Numbered from the stretch's first letter, positions 1 to 12,177 are shown. The stretch is DNA of 64,000 nucleotides from Condylostoma magnum (GCA_920105805.1 CAKKTI010000005.1:118849-182848); one strand, 5' to 3'. Program-made: numbers and translations. Notes: generated from the sequence alone by a model not told the origin.

Positions 1-279
1 CTTAAAGACATATAAAGAATCCAATCAGAGTTTACATAAGTAAGTAAGCAAAGGGATTAATTAGAAAACATAGCTCGCAACTTAAATGATAAACTTGACC
101 AAGCTTCAGCCGAACGATTAGCAGCGGAGTCAGAGGCAAAAAAGAACAGAGAAATTTTGAAAAAGCTTACTGAAGAGTTGAATAGTTTAAGAGAGGAGAA
201 AGAGTCCCTAAACAAAGCAGTTGTAAGCACAATCGAAGTAGAGCTTAGAGGCACAAAAGGCGGGCGTAGGCATCATTAA
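1..279 (+). CDS. C-terminal part of a coiled-coil protein (partial)
   Basis: The frame is open from the first base and reads as a charged heptad-rich coiled coil (for example SAERLAAESEAKKNREI, then LTEELNSLREEKESL), followed by a basic tail ending GGRRHH and a TAA at 277-279. The start lies outside the window. TAA and TAG occur inside as glutamine, so the final TAA is judged a stop only because a DHHC enzyme with a natural start follows three bases later in the same frame. The alternative is one fused coiled-coil plus DHHC protein. I do not recognise the family; the sequence is generic coiled coil of the kind found in tethering, myosin-tail or ciliary proteins. Confidence 0.6.
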
Positions 280-282
280 AAT

Positions 283-1122
283 ATGTTTTATGGTAAAAAT
301 AGAGTAATAGGGGTAGTTTCGGCTATTCCAGTAATCTGTGCAATGGGGTTGTTTATAATGATTCAGTGGTAGGCCTTTGGGGTTGTTGAGGAAAGCATGG
401 ATTTTGTTACTGTAGTGGTTTTTCTAGTATTTGAGGTTTGTTGATTTATGAGTATTTTAAGCTATATTGCATGTGTAGTTTCTAACCCTGGCACATTGGA
501 GACAGATTATAATCCTGAGTTTATGAGTTAAGATTGTATTGAATACAGCAGTCCTGATTTTGTGACAAGTGACAGGTTTAATTGTACTATTTCAAAGTGT
601 CATAGATGCGATGTTTATAGGCCTACAAGAGCCCATCATTGCTAGATTTGTAAGATTTGTGTTAGAAGATTTGATCACCATTGTCCCTGGGTAGGGAATT
701 GTATAGGGAATGATAATCATAAGTTTTTTATTTTAATGCTGGGATATGGGGCAATTGGACTGATTTTTGCGATTATTCTGAATACTGGGTAGGGATGGTA
801 CTATAAAGTAGATAAAACTAGATTTATTATAAGTATTGTAACTGCCTCTTTGGCTACTTCTCTATCTGGGCTATTTGGATTTCATATATGACTCAGTGCA
901 AGGAATAGAACAACTGTTGAGATGGTTGGTGGGGAGAGAAATATTTTCAATACAGGGTCTTTCAAGGAAAATATAGAGTAATTGCTAGGAAAGATGAGTT
1001 GGAAGTGACTTTTGCCGATTAAAGGACAAGGAATGCTATATGATATTTATCCTATGAAAATTCAATACAAGGATGGAGCTGTTTGTTATATCAATAGCAA
1101 ATACATGTTATGGGGTAGTTAG
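283..1122 (+). CDS. DHHC palmitoyltransferase
   Basis: A 279-residue S-acyltransferase of membranes that moves palmitate to cysteines of target proteins. The cysteine-rich domain carries the full zinc-binding pattern, the DHHC catalytic motif ([19 protein letters not shown]) and the downstream TTVE motif. About four transmembrane segments flank it: two before the domain and two after. Several codons prove the code: TAG is Gln in HCQIC, and TGA is Trp in the N-terminal helix, before the TTVE motif, and in the conserved WKWLLPI stretch. The end is set at TAG 1120-1122, which is followed at once by TTT TAA TAA; protein-like sequence fades there. The start ATG follows the upstream gene's TAA by only three bases, so a fusion to the coiled coil cannot be excluded. 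Confidence 0.88.
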
Positions 1123-1358
1123 TTTTAATAACCTTTATTATAAAATATTTTGGCATCTGTCCCATATTTTAAATAACATTTAACTAGGACTTACAGGGTT
1201 TGACTAATACAGCTTAATACTCTATCTAAGGAAAACTCATAAAAACTTGCAATTTTACAGTGATAATAAGCTTCATAGCTCAATAAATTGTCTAATCCAA
1301 CCTCATCACAATTGCTAAAATGTGATAGTTTAATAAAAAGTAGAAAAGTTGTTATGTG

Positions 1359-1592
1359 ATGTTGCAGAGGAAAACGATATCTTACCCCAACGCTTGGAAT
1401 AATTAAAGTAGATATATGAGCGATAATATTAAATTTAGAGAATGCAAACAGTGAAGCACGTAAAATGCATAGGAGGATAAGGCCATTCTAATTAAGAAAA
1501 TCAAAGAGACATAAGCCTAAGACGCTTTCTTAAGATTTTGTATGGAATTCTGAAGAGAGGATGCAATCAAGGACTTAATTAATAAGTATTAA
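1359..1592 (+). CDS. Small hypothetical protein
   Basis: A 77-residue frame with protein-like composition: a basic, aromatic N-terminus (MLQRKTISYPNAW) followed by an amphipathic helical stretch ending FCMEFWREDAIKDLINKY. The TGA codons inside read as Trp, giving QWSTQ and EFWRED. A later ATG at 1416 would give 58 residues. The basic N-terminus could be a mitochondrial presequence, but I recognise no family. It lies between a DHHC gene (236 bases upstream) and the convergent gene at 1758-2561. The stop TAA at 1590 is chosen because the sequence after it turns into AT-rich filler. Moderate to low confidence. Confidence 0.45.
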
Positions 1593-1757
1593 TTTAAATT
1601 TTGTTAGATTTTTATAGTATTGAGCCATATGTTTAGTTGACTTTGAATATTGATGAGGTGAATATCTTATTTAAGAGCCAATCAAGCATTATTTACCAGT
1701 ATTTCTATTAAAGCATATAATTAATTTTATACATTTTAATACAACAATAATTTGTAA

Positions 1758-2561
1758 CTAATTATCTTTGGTAGAACCACTACGATTTGTATTCATTGTG
1801 AAAGTTTTATCATCAGGAGAATTACTAAAAAGATTTTGTTGTGTTCTTCTTATATTTCTAACAGAACTTACAAAATTATTCAACTGATAACTTTCTGCCT
1901 GTTATGTAGTAGTTAAAACAGGACCTCTTTATAAAGGAACTCCAAATCTTGCATGCAATACCTAGGGGGAAAGTTCATTATGAAATCCAACAGGTCTATA
2001 ATTTTCCTCAACTTCTTCATCATAAATTTAATCCTTTTTCTTAAACTTACGCAAAGGATTATTAGTCCTCATATCATTTGCAAGTTTATGCAAATCATTG
2101 AGTTTGTTATCCTATCTTATAACTGGCTTTAAAAATCTATCGAAATCTGTCTGTATATAATTTACCCTTGCAGCAAATGCTCCATCTCTGTACTTTCCTA
2201 TTTTTCCATAATTTTACTCTGGAATCTTTGGAAATTTATCAGTGGAGTGAAAATTGATTCTTGGTTTATTAGGATCCTTTGTGAAAAAGTCATAGAAAAT
2301 TGACTAGCTTTTGTGCGTATAATCTCACCCTGACTTTCTTGGAGCTGTGTAAAAATTACGGGCTGATGTAGAGGGATCCTTATGCATTTCAGATCATTAG
2401 TATTGGGGTGTTATAGCTAGTTAGTGATTATGCTTTATGAAATATTAAGGCTTTATTAGTTGTTATTTTCTTTAAGTAGCTCTGAAAATGTTTTCAGTGT
2501 GTTGTATTTGCCTGTCATAGCGAATAAAATTGAAATTACATCTATTATGCTTATTGCTCAT
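1758..2561 (-). CDS. Hypothetical basic protein, possibly ciliary
   Basis: A 267-residue soluble, basic, low-complexity-poor protein rich in Asn, Arg, Phe and Tyr (for example KDPSTSARNFYTAPRKSGWDY and EVEENYRPVGFHNEL). Its style resembles ciliate axonemal or microtubule-inner proteins, but no domain is recognised. The start ATG at 2561 is 10 bases after the second in-frame TAA of the upstream receptor gene, and the two genes share a frame, so read-through would fuse them. The stop is taken at TAG 1758-1760: no TGA follows in this frame for more than 500 bases, so if this gene ends near its last protein-like residue (STKDN) it must use TAG or TAA. Confidence 0.6.
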
Positions 2562-2591
2562 TTTTATATTTTAAGTAAAAGGGAATTTAAA

Positions 2592-5500
2592 CTATCTATC
2601 AGTATCTTCACTAAATACAGCAACTTCTCTATCAGAAGGCAGTATGCTTCTTATCGACTGCAATGGTGAGGCTTGATTTTAATCAGAACTATTTGACTAT
2701 ATTACATCCTAAAGCTCTTCCTCATCCTCATTCGAGTTTTCACTAATAGAAGCTCGCATACTGTTAAAAATTTGATTGCTATTGCTGCTATAGTTATTCT
2801 CTTGCTACAAATCATATTCTTCATTATCTTCATCAGAATTATCTGATTCATTGCTACCCTCGCTTCCATATATATCATAGCTCTCTTCTGAATCATGACG
2901 TTTCTGCTCTTCTTATTCCTATGGATGAATCTATCTTCTCTTTGCAAGTGCTTCAGTGACTCTAATCTTAGGCTTTTATCCCCCTGGAGGTATCAAAAAG
3001 TCGGTTTTTAAGAGTTTTTTCTAACACATATATACTGAAAACACAACTATTCCTTGTATAAGTATTAAGGAAATGAACCAAGCAATGCTCTCGGAGTCTT
3101 CTATAGATGATAAAGCTGCCATAAAGGAGAATAGGAATACCATAGCTAGTGAAGTTACTTACCATATATCGCATCTTTTGTAGTTAAACGGCTTCATTAA
3201 TCCAACCAACACAGTAAAAATGAAAAAGATAATTGTGAAAACGGAAGCATGGGCAATGGGACTGATTCCTTGAAGTATTTTTCCTATTACTATTATAAGA
3301 ATCTGCATGTTAGTCTTAAGCAATAGGAACTTAGGGTTAGCCTTTATATTAACTCCTGTTCGTATTTATTACCATAAGGGCCTGGCGTATACTCCTATAG
3401 GAATGTAGCATAAAACTGCTATGGAAGCGGTTATTATGAAAGGCTCATGTCGCTCTCCCCAGCATTTCATATAACAGTCTCTTTACACCCATTAACTACC
3501 CTAAGCTTCTATATCACATACAAAAGCATCGAGTAAAAATGCACTGAATGGTAAAAGCATAAAATTTCCTACAATTGGAAGGTAAATGGAATGCAATCTT
3601 AGTATAATTTTATGCAGAGATTAACATTTTTGTATTTTTTTCTCTAAATCTGCGAAAATGACCAAAACTAACAAAAACCAGAAAAATAAAAGGGCACATA
3701 AAACTTTCAGTACTGTTCAATACACAGATTTATCCTCTTATGCAACTTTTACTATATCCATTGTGAATGTATTTGATATAATTTGTATTACAACTTTCAT
3801 AGATGAGAATGCTGGTGCAATTGAAATATACTAGAAAAATTCAACTCAGATGGTGATTTATACCAGAGTGTCTTTCCAGGTCTTTTCTACTTCAACTCCC
3901 TAAGCATCGATATCAAAATAACGTATATCTTTTCATTTAAAGTAGCTGATTATGCTTAGAATCACAGTTGTAATTATTAAGAACACACCGATTCCTATAT
4001 TGATATAAACACCTTCCCATGAGATAGACGCCATATGCTCTGCAAATGGACAGTCGAAGTTTTCATCTCATTTATCCCCAGGAGGACTTGTCTTTCCATT
4101 TGGCCATATAATTACTTGGTTTTCATCAAAATACTCAAATTTGTTATCACTAGTAGGGCTAAACTTTTAAAGCTATAAAACTGTATTATTTTACATGTTT
4201 ACAATATTGAATCCTAATGAATTTCTATCATTTTTATTTATATCTGGGAATTTTACAGTACCAGTTACTCCATCATGCGAAGTATTCCTTAATTATTTGT
4301 TTAATTAGTCACCATTATAGAAATCATCTCCAGCCTCTTCCATTGTATGGAGTGCCTTTGCTACTAAATATGTAGTATCATAAACAAGCATTCCATAGTA
4401 ACTCATGCTGATGTCATTTTATAAGTACTTTGTAGTACTTTCATTTGATTCTTAAGGGTAATCCAGTCCAATTGCTCCTTTTAAAACTTGGTATATTTTA
4501 TCCTTGTCATCCTAATAATTCAGGTTAATAAAATCTTCCAGTTAATCATCAAGCCACATTGCTCCTATTCAGGCATAATGTTTCCCATACAATTCTTTAT
4601 CATAAGCTTGTTTTGCAAGCTCTACTCCTATATACTGCGGGCCTAAGTAAATTATTATTTTTAACTTATAATAAACTATTTCATCCAAAGCTTCTTTTAA
4701 TTAATCTTGAATTTCATCCGTTATTAACTCTGATTCACCTGTTTTTACTTTTACGTATTTTTTCACTGATAGTTTCTAACCAGCAGTATTAGAGGAAAAG
4801 CTTTCATACAGTCCTGTTCCATAAGTGTCATCAGTATATATTACAGCTAAATTTTCTTTTAAATTATTTGTTTCTAAAACAAAAGTGAGAGCTGCACCTT
4901 AAAGACCGTCTACTTGGATTGTTCTTAAAAAGTTTGGGTAATTTGACTTATATGTAAATTCATAGGAACTAACCCCGTAAGAAATTAAAGGAGTCTGCTA
5001 TTAATATTTTACCAATGTACCGCAATAGGCTTTTGCTACTTTCTCGTTAAAAGGGCCTATATAAGCTAGTAGATTTTACTTCATTTGTTTTTATATAATA
5101 ACTTCGGAGTTATTAGGATTCATTTCAGTATCTATTTGCTCACCTTTTAGCTCGTAGTTTTCAAGAATTGATGCATCCTAGTTAATTTCATCTATAGCTA
5201 GCTAGAAACTCTGTGTAATGGATTCTTTATAAGGAAAATTATTATCTTTTGAGTATTCAGAAGGAAATAGAAGGCCAATTTTTATTGTAAGTGCTTGACT
5301 TTCTGGTTCTTGGTTGGTAAATCCAGGCCATATTATTTAATCAACTTTTAGATCTATGCCAGTTTCCTTGCTCCAGTTGCCTACATTATACTTGTTAAAA
5401 TCTTGTATATTATTTATCAAATAACTAGTTGATTTAATACCATCATTATCAAATCTTAGCTAATGTTACAGTTCACTTTATACATCATTTCGTAAAAAAT

Positions 5501-6440
5501 ACGACCTAATCTGCTAGCTATCCCCACTGAAACCTTCTATATAAGCTTTAACTGTAATCAAAAGCACAGATTTGAAAATACCTAAAGGCTCTTGCAATAA
5601 ATACTCACCATCAGACTAAGTAAATCCAAGTGCTCCAGTTTTAAGCACTCCAAAATCTTTACTTTATTAGTCAACATGTGAGTTTCTAGCGACTTCTCCT
5701 ATGTCTATCATTGCTTTATCGCATAAAATTCATACATAGCCCCATACACCCATCATGCTTTCATCTCCAGCATGTAAAATCTTAGCGGCTTCGGTAGAAT
5801 CAGCAAATAATAGAATAACCCTTGCACCAGATTTCCTGGTTATATTTTGCATTCTATATGTCAGCACGTCATGATCTACACTCATTTCATCACTAATTAT
5901 ATACTCATCTAGTATTAATTAATCATCAGTCTTACTTTGCTTTAAAAGTTCAACAATGCGTACATTTTCTTCTGATTAATTGTAAAAAATCCCAAGTTTT
6001 TATCATTTCTGTTTCTCCATCAAGTCTAGGATAGCTTGAATCTAGCTTTAATATGATGTAACTGGAAATAGTGTATAACTAGATGGTTTTTCAGTTGCTA
6101 GTACATTGATTGGCCTGTCCATGACTATATGAAGAATATCATACTCTTTGGCATATAGGGATAGATACTAACTGTATATTAGATTCCCTCCTATATCTAA
6201 AACTACTTTAATCTCCTTGCTAATTAAGTTATCAGGGTAATTTCAAAACTGTTGTTCTATTTAAAGATCGTAGTATTCCCATATAACTACTAGCCTACTG
6301 TCGAAGCTAACAATGTTTTTAATTTCTATTTATAAGCCTTTCAGATTGAGCAGTAGTTGGTATACCAGAGCTGGATCACTGTCATTAGTGGATACTAGTC
6401 CTATTTCTATTGCAAACGCTTACAGGAGAAAGAAAAGCAT
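2592..6440 (-). CDS. Receptor-like membrane protein with two periplasmic-binding ectodomains
   Basis: A 1282-residue surface protein. It begins with a signal peptide (MLFFLLQAFA). Two tandem ligand-binding regions of the ANF/leucine-binding type follow, roughly residues 20-345 and 355-790; the second is the more typical (IGLLFPSEYSKDNNFPYK at its start, then GVTGTVKFPDINKNDRN near its end). Residues about 808-1120 hold eight or nine membrane helices, with a Cys-rich hinge (DCYMKCWGERHEPF), and the rest is an acidic cytosolic tail. The membrane part does not look like a normal seven-helix class C receptor but like a family of ciliate multi-pass surface proteins. TGA is Trp many times (QQFWNYPDN). 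The gene ends at TAG 2592, with a second stop TAA at 2571. Ligand unknown. Confidence 0.8.
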
Positions 6441-6515
6441 TTTATTATTATAACAAGTTGATAATTCGTAAGGGTTTTTAAATGTTTAAAACTGTTAGTT
6501 ACATAATAATCAAAT

Positions 6516-8132
6516 ATGAAAGAAATGATAGAGAAAGCATTTGAATTTTTTAAATAAGGTTAATCTCTTGCACAAATTAAAAGCAATGAGTGATGGGACA
6601 ATTCTATTGATATAAAGTAGGGTCTAAGGAATTGTGATTTCACTATAGAGGAAATGAAAGAAGTGCAAAAGAATATTAAAAAATTTGAATCTAGCTAGCA
6701 AATTCAACATATATACGAGATTACTAAAGTCTTTAGGATTCAATATAGTGAAATTGATGAGTGAATCTGATAGCTAATAAAGAATGACTAAGAGACCTTG
6801 GTGAGTCAAATGAAATTTATAGATAAAATTATAAGAGATTAGAATATAGTTAGAAAAATAATGAATCTCATTTTGTAGTTTAATCTAATAAAAGAAATTA
6901 AAGAAGCTTCCTATGGAGAAATACACTGAAATCTATTATTGATTGAAGTGTAATAAAATCCAATTAAGAATAAACATAAATTAATGGAATGGCTTTAAGA
7001 AGCCTTTAAATAAAACAAATATAGAGCCTTTTTAACTTCACTATAATTTATTAATCATTTGTATTGGTAAATCACGTAATTAAATTGAAAATTTAGGCCT
7101 AATTTAGAATCTTTCATTTTACCATAGCAATCAAAGTTAGTATTAAACGACTTAGATAAAAAATTAAGCAAATTGAAAGTATCCTTGAATGAAGATTTTC
7201 TTGTATAAGGCTATAATGATGGCAAAATAAAATTAAGAAACTTTTAATAACCTTAATTTAGTTAAATAATCAATGAATAACATAGAAAGATTACATCACT
7301 GTGCATATCTAATAATGGAAGAACGATTTACTCAGGAAACTAGTAAGGCAGCATATTTCAAATTGATATTAAGTCAAATGACGGCAAGTATCAAGGAAAA
7401 TGCAAATTAATATAATAAAAGAATAGTCAAATAAACAAGCTAATCCTATCAAAAGACAATAATCAACTTCTTGCATTAACTATAAAGGGAAGTATTGATC
7501 TAATATCGTTAAAAGGTCCTATAACATCTTAAGCAATTATAAATTCTGATAAAATGTTGTAAAACTTAAAATGAATTGAAAGTAAAAGCATTATATTTAC
7601 TTCAGATTTATCAGGAAAAGTATATATTTTACAATATGGAGAATAAAGATTATAATTTAATGCATATTAGCTGCATATAGGGTCAATTCCTAAAGTATTG
7701 GTTCTATTCTAAAATTTACATATAATATCTGGAGGACAGGATGGGCTTATTTAATATTTTGATATAACGAATATATCATAACGCTATAGAATCCATTAAT
7801 TCAATAGTTATGTAAAGCAGCTAAGATTAACTTCAAATGAAAGATTTGTTATTGCCTGCAGTGGAGATAGAGTTTTATTATGTGTTGATTTATTCAATCC
7901 ACAAAATATTCAATAAATTAGGCTGAATGTATTTAACATTGGATTATAACAATAAGATAAGGCTTTAATCGTCACTAGAGGATAATTACTCACAATTGAT
8001 CAAAATAATATCAATAAGCGAGGTTTCATAGGCTCTTTATAAAATCAAATCATAAAAATAAAGATTCTTAAGCAGTCTAAAATAGCTATTTTACAAGATA
8101 TAACAGGAGAAGTATCGATTTGGAGAATTTAG
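6516..8132 (+). CDS. WD40-like beta-propeller protein
   Basis: A 538-residue protein. The first 200 residues are helical and charged (MKEMIEKAFEFFKQG), without a known domain. The rest shows degenerate WD-type blades: LCISNNGRTIYSGNQQGSIF, LHIISGGQDGLIQYFDI, FVIACSGDRVLLCVDLF and TGEVSIWRI, each with the GxxDGxIxxxD spacing. No enzyme motif is seen, so a scaffold role is likely. It is head-to-head with the receptor gene (75 bases apart) and 53 bases upstream of the phosphatase gene. TAA, TAG and TGA are all used internally. The stop TAG at 8130 is placed directly after the last blade strand. Confidence 0.72.
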
Positions 8133-8185
8133 TTTTTAATTTTAGATAAAAATGTAGCGTTTAATGTTAATACTTTCCCAATAAA

Positions 8186-8866
8186 ATGAAAAATATATTT
8201 GTACTAAGGCACGGAGAGAGAGGCGATAGGGTTTCGAATCCTCCAGATTTCCCAGTACCAGATGACCCTTGCCTTACACAAAAGGGGCATTTACAAGCGT
8301 AGTAATCAGCAGACTACATACTATCAAAAATCCCATAAGGATAAAGTATTCACATTGTTTCCTCACCTTTTCTCAGATGCATTTAAACAGCCTCTTATAT
8401 CTCCAATCAATTGGGTATACCAATGCACATTGAAGAAGGATTTGGTGAATGAATGTACAGAGGAGATTTCATGGGTCCTCCGATGGATCGATTAACTTAT
8501 AAGCTAAACTCTTTATAATAATTCAGTGAGCAATGGGCAAATGGTGCTTAATTGACATTAAATGACCATACAATAAGAGCATAGTTTCCGGAGTCATTGA
8601 GTCAGCACTAGGATAGAGTGAAAGTAGCTTGGAATAGATATTTCCCAAAAGTAACAGAAGATGTCCTTATTGTTGTGTCACATTTATATGTAGTTGATAC
8701 ACTTACCTGAATTTTTTAATAGAGAAGAAATAATTAAGATATTGAGTATGGGTACTGCAGATTAACACATGCAACTTTTTAGAATGGAAGCTTTAATACT
8801 ATTCAAGCTTTAGATTATTCACATGCAACACAATAGTTAGTAGATTTAATACAGATAGCATGCTAA
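8186..8866 (+). CDS. Histidine phosphatase (phosphoglycerate mutase-like)
   Basis: A 226-residue histidine phosphatase superfamily protein of the small fungal and protist branch related to UBASH3 phosphatases. The catalytic RHGER is at residues 8-12 (MKNIFVLRHGER), the second conserved segment is SSPFLRCIQTA, the acid is in EGFGEW, and the second catalytic His is in VVSHLYVVDTL. Substrate cannot be told. This gene is good evidence for TAA as a true stop: TGA at about 8708 is inside the conserved region and must be Trp, and beyond TAA 8864 the frame would run about 500 bases antisense through the kinase gene without a TGA. It converges on the kinase gene with 25 bases between stops. Confidence 0.85.
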
Positions 8867-8891
8867 AAAGAAGATATACTAAAACTATTCT

Positions 8892-9935
8892 TCACTCAAC
8901 CATCCTTTTAAGCTGTATCATCGTTTCCAGGCTTATATTAGGCCCAGCATTTTGCAGTTTTATTGTTATATCTTCTGTCTACTTTCTTCTAATATTTCTA
9001 TGCTTTCTGTAATTTCTCTTTGATTTGCTTCTCCTATTTGAAGATTATATCACGGGACTACCCGATAACCCTACTTCTAAAGCCTGTTTATTCATTATAT
9101 CCAAATGATTGGTTTTATTTAAATCTCTTAATAAAGTTAAGATAAAACCATATCTAGGCTTTTATTAGTATTCCAAACTTTTTATATGATCTAAGATATG
9201 CATAAAGTTTTCATGTAAACCTTCACATAGTTATTGAGAAGTTTATTGCTATTTAATCTATAAAATTTATGGAAAACTTGTACTTTGCGTTAAATTATTC
9301 CACCAAGGTAATCGCCCTTTTATTAAAAATATCATTGAGTAAAACCAGGATTCTAAATCATCCCTTTATGACTGCTAAAATAGTTGCATTGCGTTAATAG
9401 AACTATATTTGATAGTTCCACTAAACTTGGTTAATCTTTCGGATTGATCAGAAGTTTTTATATTCTTTAATCTAGTAGAAATTCCAAAATCGATTAAAAA
9501 CAGTTTAAGCCTATTATTATTTCTACGTACCATAAAATTTGCAGGCTTTATATCTTAATGCACTATTCTACACTTATGCAGTCTTCTTATACAGTTGACC
9601 GCCTGTGAAAAAAGATCGATTAAAATTGTATAGCTCTTTTGACTACTCCTATTTCAATAATCAATCAAGGACAGACCCAAATACTCCATTGAGATAAAAT
9701 AACTATCAGAGCTTTCTCCATGGTCGAATACTCGAGGAAATCCACTGTAATTTTAAAGCCTCTTTAATATTTTATACTCCTTTCTGGCATTACTAAGTGA
9801 TTTTTTATCTGTGCATAATTTTAAGGCTACTATTTTCAGCGTGCCTTTGCATTGAGCTCTAAAAACTTACCCATAGGCCCCTTAACCAATCGTATCTTAG
9901 ATGATATAGTTAGTATTTATTAGAGAATATTACAT
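8892..9935 (-). CDS. Casein kinase 1-family protein kinase
   Basis: A 347-residue serine/threonine kinase. Seen motifs: Gly loop IGQGAYGQVFRAQ, the beta-3 Lys in VALKLC, catalytic loop HQDIKPANF, and IDFGIST for the DFG region. The SINAMQLFQQSQRDDLES segment is the CK1-type replacement of the usual APE region, and PWW follows. HRD is HQD here. A short basic C-terminal tail (SSNRRSKSKRNYRKHR) ends at TGA 8892. TGA is also used as Trp inside (IDYWNR), so the same codon has both meanings in one gene. It shares a 42-base gap with the upstream DnaJ gene, transcribed in the same direction. Active kinase expected; substrates unknown. Confidence 0.9.
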
Positions 9936-9977
9936 TTTTTTTACACCAAGCATTGACTAAAAATAAGTTAACATTAA

Positions 9978-11453
9978 TCAGAGATCTGTCTTTAAACTGA
10001 ACCTTGGGGCTTCCTGTAGTTTAATGTACTCTCCAGACCCAGATAAAATAGTTGATATGAATTCTTCAATTTCCCTTGTACTCAACCCTCCCTAATAGAT
10101 AGCAAACTTCTTACGCTTAGGACGATAGATCACTGTATCATTCTTATTAAATGCCTCATATAGCCCATTACCCTATTGAACATCAACCCAGTAGAATAAA
10201 ACTGGATCTTATTTGAAAATTTTGTTAAGCTCTTCTAGAACCAATCTTTACTATTCCTGCAATTTCTCCTAAGTAAAGAGAACAAAACAGTAAGAAGAGT
10301 CTTTACTCCCACATACCCCAGATGCAAATTAATGGCTGGTCAGCTATTTCACCTCAGGCCCTTAATTCCTAATATCATACATAAAATCCCTTATCCACCT
10401 TTCTAATATGTGTCTTTTATTTTCTCCCTCAAACCTTTTACCCTCAGCTTCACTTTTTAGTCCCAAAATAGTTGGAAATTCAGTTACTCCATACTGCTTA
10501 GTTAGTCCTTCATCTGTACTTTTAACTTCCCCAAATACAACTTTCCCTTTTAGTTCCTTAGAAAGAGCCATTAACAACGGTGGTGTTGTTTTCCTAGTAG
10601 TAAACAGTAAAACCTTAGCTTGATCCGGCTCCTTGCTGTAAAAATCTGCGAAATTAGAGCTATTCACAAACCTGACAAAAGAAGTCATCTGGGAAATTGC
10701 AAAGTTTGAGAAATCCTCATAAGTTCTTTTCCCCTTATAAACTTCATACTTCTTCGCTGTGTTATCTGGAAACATTAGAATAGTAGGATAACTTTTTACA
10801 TCATATTCCTCACACAGTTCTTCTTCATCTGAGCAATTAACTGCTGCTACTTTTATAATTCCATATAGCTTATCTGCTAATTTTAACCACTCTTCCTTCA
10901 TAGACTTACAATGAGAGCATCCAGGGTGGTAGAACTTAATCATCCATACTTCATTCCTTCGGAAAAGCGAGTTTATATCTTTAAACTCCATTTCTAGTAC
11001 ATCACTGTTACTATAATATGATTCATACACTTACTGCTGTTATTGCTATCCTCCAAAATTGCCAAAGTTACCGAAATTACCTCCTCCACTTTAGAAATGG
11101 AACTATTAGCGTCCCCCACCTCCCCGTGTAAAGAATCTAGAAAACATATCATTATAGTTTTAGTTTTGATTGCCTCCTCCTCCTTTAATACCTTCTTCAC
11201 CGTGCTAGTCATATATTCTTCTTTGCTCTGGATCACTTAAGACTTCGTATGCATGGGAAATTTTCATGAATTGTTGCTCTGCCTGTTCTTTGTTATCTGG
11301 GTTTTTGTCTGGGTGATACTTTAGAGCTAGTTTTTTAAAACTTTTCTTTATTGCTTTGTCATCTGCGTTTCTAGGGACTCCTAGGAGTTTGTAATAATCT
11401 TCACCAGCTAGTACTACGATGGAAAGGAAATATAATAGAAATATATAATTCAT
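9978..11453 (-). CDS. Secreted-pathway DnaJ-thioredoxin protein (ERdj5/DNAJC16-like)
   Basis: A 491-residue protein with an N-terminal signal peptide ([18 protein letters not shown]), a J domain at about residues 20-85 with the HPD motif ([10 protein letters not shown]), a Gly/Gln-rich linker, and a thioredoxin-like domain carrying a CxxC site ([12 protein letters not shown]). A second thioredoxin-like fold seems to follow ([13 protein letters not shown]), without cysteines, then a third weaker region. In animals this layout recruits BiP through the J domain and reduces disulfides in the ER lumen; the same role is inferred here. No KDEL-type tail is visible; the C-terminus is KTDL, which could act as a weak retrieval signal. 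All Trp are TGG and the stop is TGA. No intron. Confidence 0.9.
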
Positions 11454-11499
11454 TTTATTATATGTACGTGTTGGATTAATATGGTGTAAAGTTTAGAGA

Positions 11500-11652
11500 A
11501 TGTATGTCAGATTAGGAATTGCAGTAATAGTATGTATTATTTTAGTTATGAGTGGTGGAAGTAGTTTTAGTATTTAATAAAAGCTAGGAAAGTGAAAAAA
11601 TAGATCAGTTTTGGATTTAATATTTTGTGTGCTTAAAGTTGTACTGATTTGA
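11500..11652 (+). CDS. Possible tiny membrane protein
   Basis: A 50-codon frame starting 46 bases from the divergent DnaJ gene. It begins with a hydrophobic, signal-like stretch (MYVRLGIAVIVCIILVMSG), has a short basic middle, and ends with a second hydrophobic stretch before TGA. It could instead be unspecific sequence; nothing is recognised and codon use is not informative at this length. From its end to 11901 I see no gene. Confidence 0.22.
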
Positions 11653-11901
11653 TTATTAAATCATGTATACTATTGGCTTTTCAATCGTTATATACTATTA
11701 TTTTATGTATATTCTTTTAGTATATTATTCCATAATTTTGATTGCCTGTACATGTAAGTTCCGTGAAAAGTTTGTTTTCAATTTCAAACATTAAAACACC
11801 AAATAAAATCGATTATAACAGCTTTTAACATATGGGTAACCTAAAAAACTTTGAAATATAAAAATAAGCACCAATTTATAAAATTTTACTCAAATTACTA
11901 A

Positions 11902-12177
11902 TTACATTACCCTCTTCAGGTTTTTAGCCTGTGATGCTTTCTTGATTATAATTTCTTGCTTATTATTGATTTTCTTATATGCACTAGATGGAAGTCTTAT
12001 TAATGGTATTCCATCGGGCATAAATTAGTTTTTACTTGGTTTGTTGTTATTTATACTGACGAAAATTGTAGATCCCGATGAATCAGAACCACTTCCTTTA
12101 TTCAAATAATTTGATTTCTAGTCAAAATTTTATTATTTTTACCTCGGTTTTTGCTTCTTACTAGAAATACATCCCAT
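11902..12177 (-). CDS. Small acylated hypothetical protein (MGC N-terminus)
   Basis: A 91-residue protein whose start, MGCISSKKQKPR, is a textbook signal for N-myristoylation at Gly2 plus palmitoylation at Cys3, backed by a basic patch that favours inner-membrane-face binding. The rest is rich in Ser, Asn, Gln and Lys without a domain. Stop TAA at 11902 is preferred; TGA at 11890 would add four residues. It lies 52 bases downstream of the DUF1295 gene on the same strand. I infer a membrane-anchored adaptor or signalling peptide; function unknown. Confidence 0.6.

Noticed and set aside
2592-6440. Class C GPCR annotation
   Set aside because: The ectodomain fits but eight or nine hydrophobic segments and the Cys-rich loop do not fit a seven-helix core.
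8186-8866. Strict karyorelict code (only TGA stops)
   Set aside because: The phosphatase frame has no TGA near its end and would run about 500 bases antisense into the kinase; TAA must stop it.
10362-11030. A separate thioredoxin gene next to a separate J-domain gene
   Set aside because: With TAA/TAG as Gln the J domain, Gly/Gln linker and thioredoxin domain are one frame behind one signal peptide.
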